Shown here piece by piece: positions 21,589 to 29,995 of a stretch of DNA of 64,000 bases. A program made the position numbers and the translations under genes. Origin of the DNA: Pseudomonas sp. BP8 (GTDB lineage Bacteria > Pseudomonadota > Gammaproteobacteria > Pseudomonadales > Pseudomonadaceae); contig NZ_JAGINK010000001.1 in NCBI RefSeq assembly GCF_017875955.1, forward strand, positions 873,001 through 937,000, written 5' to 3'. Within the stretch, counting starts at the first letter, position 1, and each line of letters starts with the position of its first letter. The notes below the pieces were generated by a model. It saw nothing but the letters and a program-made list of their open reading frames with translations. It had not been told where the DNA came from and ran no database searches.

Positions 21589-22174
21589 TGCGCTCCGCTT
21601 CGCTCAGGGCGCTGTCACCGCTGCTGTCGGGCATGCGCAGCACGGTGCTGTCGCCTTGGGTTTCTTGCAGCTCGATGCGCTCGACATAGCGTCCGCCAGT
21701 AATGTCGATGCGGCTGAAAATCTGCTTGAGCAGCAACGAGCGCGGGTCGAGGCGCAGTTGCCAGTGGTCGGCGCTGCCGGCCAGGCTCAGCTCGAAGTCG
21801 CGCTGCAGGCCACTGCTGTCGCCTTGCAGCACGGCGAAGAACAGTCGGTTCTGCTCGGCCCCGGCACTGCGGTTGGGCAACTGTTGCCAACCGGACGGGT
21901 CACGCCGGGCAATGCCTTCGGCGTTGATCCGGTAGTCCTGGCGCAAGGGCGTTTGCAGCAGCCAGAGCAGCCCGTGCTCGCGGGCCAGGACAAAGCTGCC
22001 ACGACTTAGCAGCGGCTGGGGCAGCGCGCGCAGGTGTTTTTCCTGAATGAACGAGCCCCTGACTACCGCCGGTTCGCTCAACTGCTTTTGCAGGTCGTCC
22101 AGGCCGAAGGCCCACACCAGTGGGCTGCAGGCCAGCAAGGCGAGCATCGCCAACGCAGGCATCAGGCGGCTCAT
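21572..22174 (-). CDS. LolA-like periplasmic lipid carrier
   Basis: The 200-residue protein has a signal peptide (MSRLMPALAMLALLACSPLVWAF). Its mature domain begins LDDLQKQLSEPAVVRGSFIQEKHL, which matches the outer-membrane lipoprotein carrier (LolA) fold, including the F-Q-x-K-x-L segment. In this setting it would shuttle the pigment lipid across the periplasm rather than lipoproteins. The cysteine in the signal is followed by S, P and more hydrophobic residues, so I read it as an ordinary rather than lipoprotein signal. The start ATG 22174 overlaps the thioesterase stop as ATGA. Confidence 0.82.
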   Translation of the reverse strand: MSRLMPALAMLALLACSPLVWAFGLDDLQKQLSEPAVVRGSFIQEKHLRALPQPLLSRGSFVLAREHGLLWLLQTPLRQDYRINAEGIARRDPSGWQQLPNRSAGAEQNRLFFAVLQGDSSGLQRDFELSLAGSADHWQLRLDPRSLLLKQIFSRIDITGGRYVERIELQETQGDSTVLRMPDSSGDSALSEAERNDFAK

Positions 22175-22596
22175 GGCAACACCTGCTGCACCGCATCGAG
22201 CATCACTTGCGGTGAAGCCAGCTGCATCTCGCCGCTGGCGATGTGCACCGCGACCTGCACCGTGCTGGCGCGGGTCATGCGTTCGCCGGTGGCGGCGTCG
22301 CTGATCAGGTAGTTGATCTTCAGTCGGCTTTCCCACTCGACCAGGCTCGCGCGCACGCTGAGGCGCTGGCCGAAGCTGGCGCCGCGGATGTAGCGCAACT
22401 GCAGGTCGATCACCGGCCACATGTAGCCGCTGGCCTGCATGCTTCGGTAATCGTGTTGCAGCGCATCGAGCAGTGCGCAGCGGGCGACTTCGAGGTACTT
22501 GACGTAGTGACCGTGCCAGACGATATGCATGCTGTCGACGTCGAAGAAGGGCACGACGATCTCGCTGTCGACGTGGAACACACCAGGGTTACGCAT
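22171..22596 (-). CDS. Acyl-ACP/CoA thioesterase, 4HBT hotdog family
   Basis: The 141-residue protein has the YbgC/4-hydroxybenzoyl-CoA thioesterase pattern VPFFDVDSMHIVWHGHYVKYLEVAR, with the conserved acidic residue near residue 17. It may release the polyene acid from its ACP or edit stalled chains. It starts at ATG 22596 and overlaps the ammonia-lyase gene by 8 bases. A thioesterase gene in this place is usual in aryl polyene clusters (ApeK position). Its substrate is not shown by the sequence. Confidence 0.8.
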   Translation of the reverse strand: MRNPGVFHVDSEIVVPFFDVDSMHIVWHGHYVKYLEVARCALLDALQHDYRSMQASGYMWPVIDLQLRYIRGASFGQRLSVRASLVEWESRLKINYLISDAATGERMTRASTVQVAVHIASGEMQLASPQVMLDAVQQVLP

Positions 22597-24124
22597 CGTG
22601 CAGCTTCCAGTGCTGGTCGGCGATACGCACCAGGCACAGGCGCAGTTCACGCTCCAGCGCGCGGTCTTCGGTGACCGGCGCGAAGTCTGCCAACAGCGCC
22701 TGGTGCATTGCGGCCAATGCCGGCGGCAGCGGTCGCGCACCCGCCTGGCGAGCGCGTAGCCAGACCCCCTGGTTAGCGGCCAACAAGCTCGCGGCGGCGA
22801 CTTGTTCGGTCAGTTCCAGCACGCGCAGGGCATCGCGCGCGGCGATGGTGCCCATGCTCACCTTGTCCTGGTTGTGGCATTCGGTGGAGCGCGAGAACAC
22901 GCTGGCCGGCATGGTTTGCTTGAGGGCTTCGGCGGTCCAGGCGCTGGCGCCGATCTGCACCGCCTTGAAACCGTGGTTGAGCATCGCCCGGTCAGCCTCG
23001 GCGCCCGACAGATTGCTGGGCAGGCCATGGTTGTAGCGGGTGTCGACCAGCAGTGCGAGCTGGCGGTCGAGCAGGTCGGCGACGTTGGCCACCAAGGTCT
23101 TCAGGCTGTCCATGGCAAAGGCGATATGGCCACCGTAGAAGTGCCCGCCGTGCAGCACGCGCTCGGCATCGCCGTCGATGATCGGGTTGTCGTTGGCGCT
23201 GTTCAGCTCTGTTTCAATGAAGCTGCGCAGCCAGCCCAGACTGTCGGCCAGCACCCCGAGTACATGCGGCGCGCAGCGCAGCGAGTAGCGGTCCTGCAGC
23301 CGATGCAGCGGCGCTGCCGGTGCATCGATGGCCAGATCCTGGCGCAGCCAAGCGGCGACCTGGGTCTGGCCGGGATGGGGCTTGGCGGCGAACAGGCGCT
23401 CGTCGAAGTGTTCGGGGTTGCCTTGCAGGGCGATCACATTCAGCGCGGTGATGCGCGTGGCGAGCTTGAGCAGGTAGTCGGCGCGGCCGAAGGCCAGGCA
23501 GGCCAGACCGGTCATGACCGCCGTGCCGTTCATCAGCGCCAGGGCTTCTTTGGGGCGCAGCACCAGTGGCTGCCAGCCGAGCGCGCGGTGGACCTCGGCG
23601 CTGCTGCGTTGCTTGCCCTGATAGAGCACCTCGCGCTCGCCGGAGAGGGTCGCCGCCACGTATGACAGCGGCGTCAGGTCGCCACTGGCACCTACCGAGC
23701 CTTCCTCGGGAATCAGCGGCAGGATATCGTGGGCGAGAAACGCCCGCAGCCGCTCCAGCAGCTCAAGGCGCACACCGGACATGCCGTGGCTCAGCGAGCG
23801 CAGCCGCGCGGCCAGCACGGCGCGGGTGGCCGCCGGCTCGAGCAGTTTGCCCAGGCCGCAGCCGTGAAAGGTATACAGGTGAATGGGCAGTGCTTCGACA
23901 TGTTCCGGCGGCACGGCCACCACGCAGGAGTCGCCGTAACCGGTGGTCACCCCGTAGATCACGCCTTCCTTGTCCAGCAGGGTGTCGAGAAAACGCGCGC
24001 CACGGGCGATCCGCTCGCGGTAGGCCGGATCTTCTTCGAGCAGTGCGGTGGCCTGGCGCTGGCTGAGGGCGAGCACATCTTCGATGGCGAGCGGCGCCTC
24101 GCCGAAGGTTACGGACTGGGTCAT
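22589..24124 (-). CDS. Aromatic amino acid ammonia-lyase (HAL/PAL/TAL family)
   Basis: The 511-residue protein is a MIO-dependent lyase. Ala146-Ser147-Gly148 (GSVGASGDLTPLSYVA) forms the prosthetic group, Tyr57 sits in VIYGVTTGYG, and NSANDNPIID and NHGLPSNLSG are family segments. It would make a cinnamate-type acid that the neighbouring ligase loads on ACP as starter. At the substrate-selectivity pair (His-Leu in tyrosine, Phe-Leu in phenylalanine, Ser-His in histidine lyases) I read Phe86-His87, by hand alignment, so the substrate is uncertain. I start at ATG 24124 (MTQSVTFGEAPL), which overlaps the preceding stop. Confidence 0.88.
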   Translation of the reverse strand: MTQSVTFGEAPLAIEDVLALSQRQATALLEEDPAYRERIARGARFLDTLLDKEGVIYGVTTGYGDSCVVAVPPEHVEALPIHLYTFHGCGLGKLLEPAATRAVLAARLRSLSHGMSGVRLELLERLRAFLAHDILPLIPEEGSVGASGDLTPLSYVAATLSGEREVLYQGKQRSSAEVHRALGWQPLVLRPKEALALMNGTAVMTGLACLAFGRADYLLKLATRITALNVIALQGNPEHFDERLFAAKPHPGQTQVAAWLRQDLAIDAPAAPLHRLQDRYSLRCAPHVLGVLADSLGWLRSFIETELNSANDNPIIDGDAERVLHGGHFYGGHIAFAMDSLKTLVANVADLLDRQLALLVDTRYNHGLPSNLSGAEADRAMLNHGFKAVQIGASAWTAEALKQTMPASVFSRSTECHNQDKVSMGTIAARDALRVLELTEQVAAASLLAANQGVWLRARQAGARPLPPALAAMHQALLADFAPVTEDRALERELRLCLVRIADQHWKLHDA

Positions 24125-25044
24125 CGGTCTTTCCAGAAGGGGTAGAAGTTGAACCACTGGGTCGGCGCCTGCTGGCAATAATCGCCCAGGCGTGCGGCGT
24201 AGCGAGCGGCCCATTCGGCGATCACCTGGTCACGGCTGTCGCGACGCCACGCGAGGCGCTCGGCGAAGGGTTCCAGGGTGATCCGGTAGCGGCCCTTGAG
24301 CTTGAGGCAGAACAGCAGGTTGACCGGGCAGCCGAGCAGCCCGGCCAGCAGCCACGGGCCTTGCGGCAAGGCCGCCGGATGGCCGAGAAAATCCACCTCG
24401 ACCGTGCGTGCGCCGTGCAGTGGCACGCGGTCGCCGGCAATTGCCAGCCACTCGCCGCGCTCCAGCCGTTCGGACAACTGCAGCATGATCGCCGGGTCCA
24501 GCTCGCTGACCTGGATCAGCCGCAGGTGGCTGGCGCCGGCCTCGCCCAGCAAGCGATTGAAGCGTTCGGCATGACGGGTGTGGACGAGCACGTTCATGGT
24601 CACTTGCTCACCCAGTTCGGCCAGCGCCCGGCACACCTCGAGGTTGCCCAGGTGGGCGCCGACCAGCATCTGTCCGCGGCGGCCACGCAGCTGCTGGCGC
24701 AGGCCGGCGGGGTCGGCGATTTCGATGTCTTCCAGGCGCAGCTTGCCGTTCCAGGCGTCGAGCTTGTCCAGCAGCGAGTCGGCAAAGGCCATGAACTGGC
24801 GGAACACCTGCCAGTGGCTTGGCGCGGGCGTGCGCCCAGCGCTCCACGTCGCCAGGCGTTGCTGGTACTGCCAGGCACTGCGCCGGGCGCGCCGGCCGAA
24901 CAGGAAGAAATACAGCACGATGGCGTGGATCAGCGGGCTCAGCAGGCGCCGTCCGAGCAGGCGCACCAGCACGGCGGTCAATTTCATCAGCCAGAAGCTG
25001 CCGCGTTCGCGCTGCTCGGCCCAATGCCGAGGCGGGCTGCTCAT
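24121..25044 (-). CDS. LpxL/HtrB-family acyltransferase
   Basis: The 307-residue protein has the HX4E active-site motif of the late lipid A acyltransferase family in VGAHLGNLEVCRAL, and an N-terminal membrane-anchoring segment. In described aryl polyene clusters a single protein joins a family 2 glycosyltransferase to such an acyltransferase. Here the two are separate genes in the same order. It may attach the polyene acid or another acyl chain to the sugar or glycerol head group. The start ATG 25044 (MSSPPRHWAEQ) gives an ATGA overlap. Confidence 0.82.
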   Translation of the reverse strand: MSSPPRHWAEQRERGSFWLMKLTAVLVRLLGRRLLSPLIHAIVLYFFLFGRRARRSAWQYQQRLATWSAGRTPAPSHWQVFRQFMAFADSLLDKLDAWNGKLRLEDIEIADPAGLRQQLRGRRGQMLVGAHLGNLEVCRALAELGEQVTMNVLVHTRHAERFNRLLGEAGASHLRLIQVSELDPAIMLQLSERLERGEWLAIAGDRVPLHGARTVEVDFLGHPAALPQGPWLLAGLLGCPVNLLFCLKLKGRYRITLEPFAERLAWRRDSRDQVIAEWAARYAARLGDYCQQAPTQWFNFYPFWKDR

Positions 25045-25775
25045 CGACGCCACCGCCGCCAGAGGATCATCGGCGCGCGCAGCAGCATGCCGAAGAACAG
25101 TGTGGCGTGCATGCGCGAAATCAGCGCGTTGTCATGCACCAGACGAAAATGCGAGAGGCCGTCCTTGGGGTAATGCACCCGGGTTGGCAGCCAGCGCATG
25201 GGTTGCTCGCGCCAGGCCAGGCGGACGAGGATTTCCGTGTCAAAGTCCATGCGCCTGCCCAAGCGTACCGAATCGATCAAGGCCAGGGTGGGCGGCAGCG
25301 GGTAAACCCGAAAACCGCACATCGAATCGCGGATCGCCAGCGACAGGCTGTTGATCCACACCCACACGTGGGTCAGATAACGGGCGTACAGGCGGCCCTT
25401 GGGCACGCTGTCGTCGTACTGTGGATAACCGCAGATCAGCGCCTGTGGATAAGCCTGCGACTGGGCCAGGAAGGTAGTCACGTCGGCCAGGTCATGCTGG
25501 CCATCGGCGTCTACCTGGAGGGCGTGGCTAAAGCCCAGCCGGGCTGCCTCACGCAGGCCGGCCATGACCGCGCCGCCCTTGCCTTGGTTGGTGTCAAGGG
25601 TGACCAGAAACACTGCCTGCTGTTCGGCCAACCGGCGTAGCACCTGGGCGCAGGGCGGGTGGCTGGCGTCGTCGACCAGCACGCACGGCAGCCCGGCGCG
25701 CAGCAGCTCGGCGACCACGGCCGGCAGCGCCCGCTCATGGTTGTACACCGGAATCACCGCGCAAGGCTTATGCAT
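25041..25775 (-). CDS. Family 2 glycosyltransferase
   Basis: The 244-residue protein has the GT-A features CAVIPVYNHE at the N-terminus, the nucleotide-binding VDDAS, and LQVDADGQHD as the DXD-like motif. It resembles dolichol-phosphate mannosyltransferase-type enzymes and lacks large membrane domains. It would add a sugar to the aryl polyene lipid anchor. It starts at ATG 25775, overlapping the ligase-dehydratase gene by 8 bases. Confidence 0.85.
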   Translation of the reverse strand: MHKPCAVIPVYNHERALPAVVAELLRAGLPCVLVDDASHPPCAQVLRRLAEQQAVFLVTLDTNQGKGGAVMAGLREAARLGFSHALQVDADGQHDLADVTTFLAQSQAYPQALICGYPQYDDSVPKGRLYARYLTHVWVWINSLSLAIRDSMCGFRVYPLPPTLALIDSVRLGRRMDFDTEILVRLAWREQPMRWLPTRVHYPKDGLSHFRLVHDNALISRMHATLFFGMLLRAPMILWRRWRR

Positions 25776-27441
25776 CGGCCGCCTCCAGTACGATACGACC
25801 GCTGGAGCAGGGCTGGCCCTGTTGGCTGAAGGTGAAGTAGAGCTTGTTGCGCTGCCCGTCGAAACGCAGGGTCAGCGTCACCTCGTCACCCGGGCGCACC
25901 AATTGCTGAAACTTGAGCACTTCCATCCCGGCGAAGCGCAAGCCCTGTGGAACCAGCGCAGCACCGAGGCTAATGGCCCAGTCGATCTGGACCACGCCAG
26001 GGAGGATCGGCGAGGTCGGAAAGTGGCCGGTGAAGCAGGGCAGGTCGCAAGGTACCCACAGGCGCAGCTCGGTGCCGTCATTGTGTCGCTCGAGAACCTC
26101 CGGCTGGTTGGCGCGGGATGCCTTGAGCAAGGCCTGCACCTCGGCCTGGGGCAGCTTGCCCTGAGCGTTCAACGGTAATTGGCGCAGCAGCCGCCAGCGG
26201 CGTGGCAAAGCCAGCGCCTCGCAGTGCTCGGCCAGGTGCTGGCGCAGGCCCTCGAGCAGCGACCGCCGGCCTTGGCTGCGCAGTGCGTGCAGGCCGGCGC
26301 GGCTGAGCACCAGCAAGGCGCCGAGCGAGGCGCGGCCCTCTTCGATAACGCCCAGGCGTGCTTCACTGACCCAGGCATGGCGGCACAGGGCCTGTTCGAG
26401 CATGGGCAGGGCAATGCGCTTTTCTTCCAGTTTGACGATCCGGTCGAGCCGGCCCAGCAGGCGGAAACGCCCATCGGTACTGATTTCGGCGGCATCCGCG
26501 CTTTGCTCGATATGCCCGGGGGCCAGGTACGGCGAGGCGATGCGCAAGGCGCCGTGTTCATCCTGGGCAAGCTGAACGCCGTTGAACGGCTGCCACAAGG
26601 CATCGCTCTGCCGCCAGGCAATGCCTCCGGTCTCGGAGCTGCCGAGAATCTCCAGCGGCCATTGGCCAAGCAGCTGCCGCAGGCGTACGGCAGCCTCGGC
26701 GGGCAACTCGCCACCTGAGGAGAACACCCGCCGGACCTGGCTCAGCGCGGGCCAGTCGAGGTTATCGCCCATGCGCTTGAGCAGCGCTGGGCTGGCCACC
26801 CAGGCGAAGGCCGGGTGTTCGCGGCTGGCGCGCTGCAGGTCTTCGGGGAAGGGCAGCGCCTGACGGCCGAAACCACGACCGGCGCACAGCGGCCAGAGCA
26901 CGCGAAACAGCAAACCGTAAATATGCTGGGTGGCGACGCTACCGATGATCCAGGCATCGCCTAGCGATTCGCCCCACAGCTGCTCAAGGGCGGTGACTTC
27001 GTTGGCCAACTGGCGCAGGCGCTTGTCGATCAGCTTGGCTTCGCCGCTCGAACCAGAGGTGCACAGACCGATGCGGCACTCATCCAGGTCGAGGTCGGCG
27101 GGTGCCAGGGCCTCGCCCTGCAGGGCGGCGATGCTGTGATCGGCGGGCTGGTCGCTGAGCCACAGGTCGACCTGGTCGTGCCAGCGGGCGCGAGTCTGGG
27201 CTTGCAGGTCGGCCGGCAGCAGCACTTGCACCCCTGCGCGCCAGGCACCCAGCAGGGCAATCGCCAGCTCGCCGGCATCCAGCAGGTGCACCGCCAGGCG
27301 GCGTACACCGCGCGCTTGCAGGCCGCCAGCCAGGCGCAGGGCCTGCAGGCACAGGTCGGCGTGGTCCAGTGATGGCGCCTGGGTTACCTGGCGCGGCCCA
27401 TCCAGTGGCCGCAACAGGTGCTCGGGGTTGATCCAGTTCAT
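25768..27441 (-). CDS. Aryl-ACP ligase fused to beta-hydroxyacyl-ACP dehydratase (ApeH-ApeI fusion)
   Basis: The 557-residue protein has two parts. Residues about 1-430 are an ANL-family adenylating enzyme, with [14 protein letters not shown] at 127-140, [11 protein letters not shown] and ILGSSETGG. This part activates an aryl acid and loads it on ACP. Residues about 440-557 are a FabA/FabZ-like hotdog domain with [14 protein letters not shown] and the active-site His near 473. In many aryl polyene clusters these are separate genes, apeH and apeI. I start at ATG 27441 ([12 protein letters not shown]), which overlaps the upstream stop as ATGA; a longer reading upstream has no family support. 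Confidence 0.87.
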   Translation of the reverse strand: MNWINPEHLLRPLDGPRQVTQAPSLDHADLCLQALRLAGGLQARGVRRLAVHLLDAGELAIALLGAWRAGVQVLLPADLQAQTRARWHDQVDLWLSDQPADHSIAALQGEALAPADLDLDECRIGLCTSGSSGEAKLIDKRLRQLANEVTALEQLWGESLGDAWIIGSVATQHIYGLLFRVLWPLCAGRGFGRQALPFPEDLQRASREHPAFAWVASPALLKRMGDNLDWPALSQVRRVFSSGGELPAEAAVRLRQLLGQWPLEILGSSETGGIAWRQSDALWQPFNGVQLAQDEHGALRIASPYLAPGHIEQSADAAEISTDGRFRLLGRLDRIVKLEEKRIALPMLEQALCRHAWVSEARLGVIEEGRASLGALLVLSRAGLHALRSQGRRSLLEGLRQHLAEHCEALALPRRWRLLRQLPLNAQGKLPQAEVQALLKASRANQPEVLERHNDGTELRLWVPCDLPCFTGHFPTSPILPGVVQIDWAISLGAALVPQGLRFAGMEVLKFQQLVRPGDEVTLTLRFDGQRNKLYFTFSQQGQPCSSGRIVLEAADA

Positions 27442-27983
27442 GCGCGTCCTCGCACCTGTTGTCGTGTCAGCCATTCGCCGGCAAACAGCAGGCCCATCGC
27501 CAGGTAGGCGATCAGGCCGTTGTAGAGGGTCCACCAGGCCAGCGGGGCCCACAGGGTCAGGCCTGCGGCGATCAGCCCGTTGACCAGGAAGAACCCGCAC
27601 CACACCTGCGTCACGCGGCGTGTGTAACGGATTGCCGCAGCCGGCAGCTGCGGTTCACGCAGGCGCGCCAGGCGCTCCACCAGCGGTGGGCCGTATTTCA
27701 GGCTCGAACCGAACAGCGCCAGCATGAACGCGTTGACCAGCACCGGGTACCAGCGCAGCAACTGGCTGCTGTCAGACACCGCCAGCAGCGCGCAGAACGC
27801 CAGCGCCAGCAGCGCCATCCAGCGGCTACCGGGCCGGGCCGGCGCGCTCAGGGCGCGGGCCAACCACAGGCCGCCGAGCAGCAAGGCGAACTGCCACGGT
27901 GCGAAGTGGCCCAGGCCGAAGTGCACCGCAAACGGATACAGCACGCCGGCCAGCACCAGGCCAGGGCCGACCAGGCGTTTCAT
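27438..27983 (-). CDS. apeG: Integral membrane protein of the aryl polyene operon (ApeG position)
   Basis: The 181-residue protein is almost wholly hydrophobic, with about five helices (GLVLAGVLYPFAVHFGLGHF, FALLLGGLWLARAL and so on). It has W/Y-rich ends such as WWTLYNGLIAYLAMGLLF. It matches the COG4648-type membrane protein found beside the ACP and ligase genes in aryl polyene clusters. No catalytic motif is visible, and its role (perhaps a membrane scaffold) is unknown. ATGA overlaps join it to both neighbours. Confidence 0.75.
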   Translation of the reverse strand: MKRLVGPGLVLAGVLYPFAVHFGLGHFAPWQFALLLGGLWLARALSAPARPGSRWMALLALAFCALLAVSDSSQLLRWYPVLVNAFMLALFGSSLKYGPPLVERLARLREPQLPAAAIRYTRRVTQVWCGFFLVNGLIAAGLTLWAPLAWWTLYNGLIAYLAMGLLFAGEWLTRQQVRGRA

Positions 27984-28234
27984 GCCGCGCTGTTGACCAG
28001 GCGGTACACGGCGTCGACCACGTCGCCGACGGTGCGCACCGACTTGAAGTCTTCGGCGCTGATCTTCTTGCCGGTCTGGCGCTTGATATGGTCGATCAGG
28101 TCGATGGCATCGATGCTGTCGATTTCCAGTTCCTGGTACAGATTGGCGTGCAGGTTGATGCTGGCGGGGTCCAGTTCGAACAGTTCGACCAGGGCGTCGC
28201 GCAGGATGTTGAAAATGTCTTCGCGGGTTTGCAT
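27980..28234 (-). CDS. apeF: Acyl carrier protein (ApeF-like)
   Basis: The 84-residue carrier has the phosphopantetheine-attachment motif EIDSIDAIDLIDHI, with the Ser near residue 40, and an acidic helix II typical of ACPs. It is one of two carriers in the operon. In characterised systems one carries the starter and extension intermediates; which of the two does so here is not evident. It starts at ATG 28234, ten bases after the first ACP gene. Confidence 0.9.
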   Translation of the reverse strand: MQTREDIFNILRDALVELFELDPASINLHANLYQELEIDSIDAIDLIDHIKRQTGKKISAEDFKSVRTVGDVVDAVYRLVNSAA

Positions 28235-28243
28235 GGTGCGGTC

Positions 28244-28516
28244 TCAGGCGGCCTGACGGGCAGTGACAAACGCCGCCAGGCTGGCGACGTTGGTGAAATG
28301 GCTACGGGTGTCCTTGGCCTCGGCGTCGATCTTGATGCCGAAGTGCTTCTGCAGGGCCAGGCCCAGCTCAAGGGCGTCCACCGAGTCCAGGCCGAGGCCT
28401 TCGCCGAACAGTGGCTGCTGGTCGTCGATGTCCTGTACGGCGATGTCTTCGAGGCCGAGGGCGTCGATGATCAGTTGCTTGATGTCACGGTACAGGTCTT
28501 GCTGTGCATCGCTCAT
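28244..28516 (-). CDS. apeE: Acyl carrier protein (ApeE-like)
   Basis: The 90-residue carrier has the motif LGLDSVDALELGLAL around the modified Ser, preceded by LFGEG. I start at ATG 28516 (MSDAQQDLYRD). The first 32 bases overlap the end of the upstream acyltransferase gene, an unusually long overlap for this operon. With ApeF it gives the two-ACP set expected for aryl polyene synthesis. Confidence 0.9.
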   Translation of the reverse strand: MSDAQQDLYRDIKQLIIDALGLEDIAVQDIDDQQPLFGEGLGLDSVDALELGLALQKHFGIKIDAEAKDTRSHFTNVASLAAFVTARQAA

Positions 28517-29282
28517 CTGCGGCGAGCTCCTTGATGAAGTACTGGTGCAGGTAATCGTTGAGTCGGCGTGACGCCAGCGGCGCCGGGCCGAGGGCGGTAA
28601 AACGGGCCGGGTCGATATCGACGCCGACCTGCAGGCGCACATGCACACGGCGCTGCGGGATGCGGTACCAAGGCTCGTTCTTGGTCAGCGTGGTGGGGCT
28701 GACCGTGATAACCACCGGGGTGATGATCTTCGCACCGCGCAGGGCGATCGCGGCGGCGCCACGATGAAAGGCTGGCGCCTGGCCAGGCGAGGTGCGCGTG
28801 CCTTCGGGGAAGATGATCAGCGGCTGGCCTCGGCGCAGGGTCGCGGCGGCGGCGTCGAGCATCTCCATGCTGCCATCGTTGCCCAGGTACTGCGCTTCAC
28901 GGACCGGGCCGCGGGTGAACGGGTTGCTGAACAGGCTGTGCTTGATCACGCAATTGGCGTTGCGCACCAGGCCGATGAGAAACACCACATCGATCAATGA
29001 CGGATGGTTGGCGATGATCATCTGCCCCGGACGCCCCAGGCGTTCGGCGCCGATGATCTCATAAGTCAGCACGCCGCTGACACGCATGAAGCGCACCAGG
29101 CGCCAGAACAGCCAGCCGATGGTGCGCCGGGCCCGCTGTTGGTGGCGTTCGCTGCCGCCGGGCAGGCAGGCGAGCAGGGGGAACACCAGCACGCGCAGGC
29201 ACAGGCCGCCGAAACCGAACAGCAGAAAGCTCAGTGCGGTCGCCAGCAGGCGCCAGTAGTAGCCATCGCGGCGGCTGTTCAT
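28485..29282 (-). CDS. apeD: PlsC-family 1-acylglycerol-type acyltransferase (ApeD position)
   Basis: The 265-residue protein has the HX4D motif in IANHPSLIDVVF and the FPEGTRTS motif of glycerol-phosphate acyltransferases, plus an N-terminal membrane helix (LLATALSFLLFGFGG). It probably acylates the lipid part to which the polyene is joined. ATG 29282 (MNSRRDGYYWR) overlaps the stop of the first gene as ATGA, so I prefer it to upstream in-frame starts. Its 3' end overlaps the ACP gene. Confidence 0.85.
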   Translation of the reverse strand: MNSRRDGYYWRLLATALSFLLFGFGGLCLRVLVFPLLACLPGGSERHQQRARRTIGWLFWRLVRFMRVSGVLTYEIIGAERLGRPGQMIIANHPSLIDVVFLIGLVRNANCVIKHSLFSNPFTRGPVREAQYLGNDGSMEMLDAAAATLRRGQPLIIFPEGTRTSPGQAPAFHRGAAAIALRGAKIITPVVITVSPTTLTKNEPWYRIPQRRVHVRLQVGVDIDPARFTALGPAPLASRRLNDYLHQYFIKELAADERCTARPVP

Positions 29283-29995
29283 GGTTGCCGTTGCCAGGTC
29301 CATGAACGCTGCCGGCCAGGATGAACCAGCTGGTTTTCGCCGCCGAGCAGGGCGCGCAGCCAGTCCAGGGCGTGTGGCAGCGCGGCTGGGCGGTGCTCGC
29401 TGGCAGGGCCTGCGGTCAACGCCCATTGTTGCCCGGGGGTGAGCAGCAGGGCCAAGGCATAGGGGAAGGGTACGTCGTCGATCCAGGGTTGGTAGGCGGC
29501 TGGTGGCTGTTCTTCGGCAACGATCAGCAGCACGGCGGGGGCGCCATCGTGGAGCAGGCCGGCCGCTTCGAGAATGCCTTGTTCAAAGCCGTCACCCGCT
29601 GCGGCAAGTGCGGTCATCTCGCTGGTTTCCCCGCGCAGGATCGACCACAGGCCGATCACGGCGTTGTGCACCGACAGGCTGAACTGGGTCGGAGACAGCG
29701 GCTGGCGCGCGCCGAGTTCGCTGAGCAGGGCAAAAGTGCGCGGGGTTTCCCCGTGGCGCGAGACGTAGACCAGCGGCAGTTGGTCGATACCGTCAGCCAG
29801 CGGCCAGCCGACGGCGAACGCCATGCGTGCCAGGGCGCCCAGGCGCCGACGCTGCATGGCCGGCAGGAACGAGACATCCGGAGCCTGCTCGGCGTCTGCC
29901 GGCAGCTCGGCCCCGTTGGCCCAGGCCTGCCACGCGCCGGGCGCCTGCAAGCCTGGCGCCCAAGCGCGCCATTGGCTGATATCGAAAGTGATCAC
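29279..29995 (-). CDS. apeC: Truncated ketosynthase-like chain-length factor (ApeC-like), first gene of the operon
   Basis: The 238-residue protein matches the short ketosynthase N-terminal family (Ketoacyl-synt_2 type). It begins FDISQWRAWAPGLQ and contains FSLSVHNAVIGLWSIL where an active ketosynthase would carry its catalytic Cys. It is thus expected to be inactive and to act as partner of the ApeO ketosynthase. The start is GTG at 29995, as no ATG fits the family N-terminus (MITFDISQWRAW). Being first, it lies next to the presumed operon promoter in the gap to parA. Confidence 0.82.
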   Translation of the reverse strand: MITFDISQWRAWAPGLQAPGAWQAWANGAELPADAEQAPDVSFLPAMQRRRLGALARMAFAVGWPLADGIDQLPLVYVSRHGETPRTFALLSELGARQPLSPTQFSLSVHNAVIGLWSILRGETSEMTALAAAGDGFEQGILEAAGLLHDGAPAVLLIVAEEQPPAAYQPWIDDVPFPYALALLLTPGQQWALTAGPASEHRPAALPHALDWLRALLGGENQLVHPGRQRSWTWQRQP

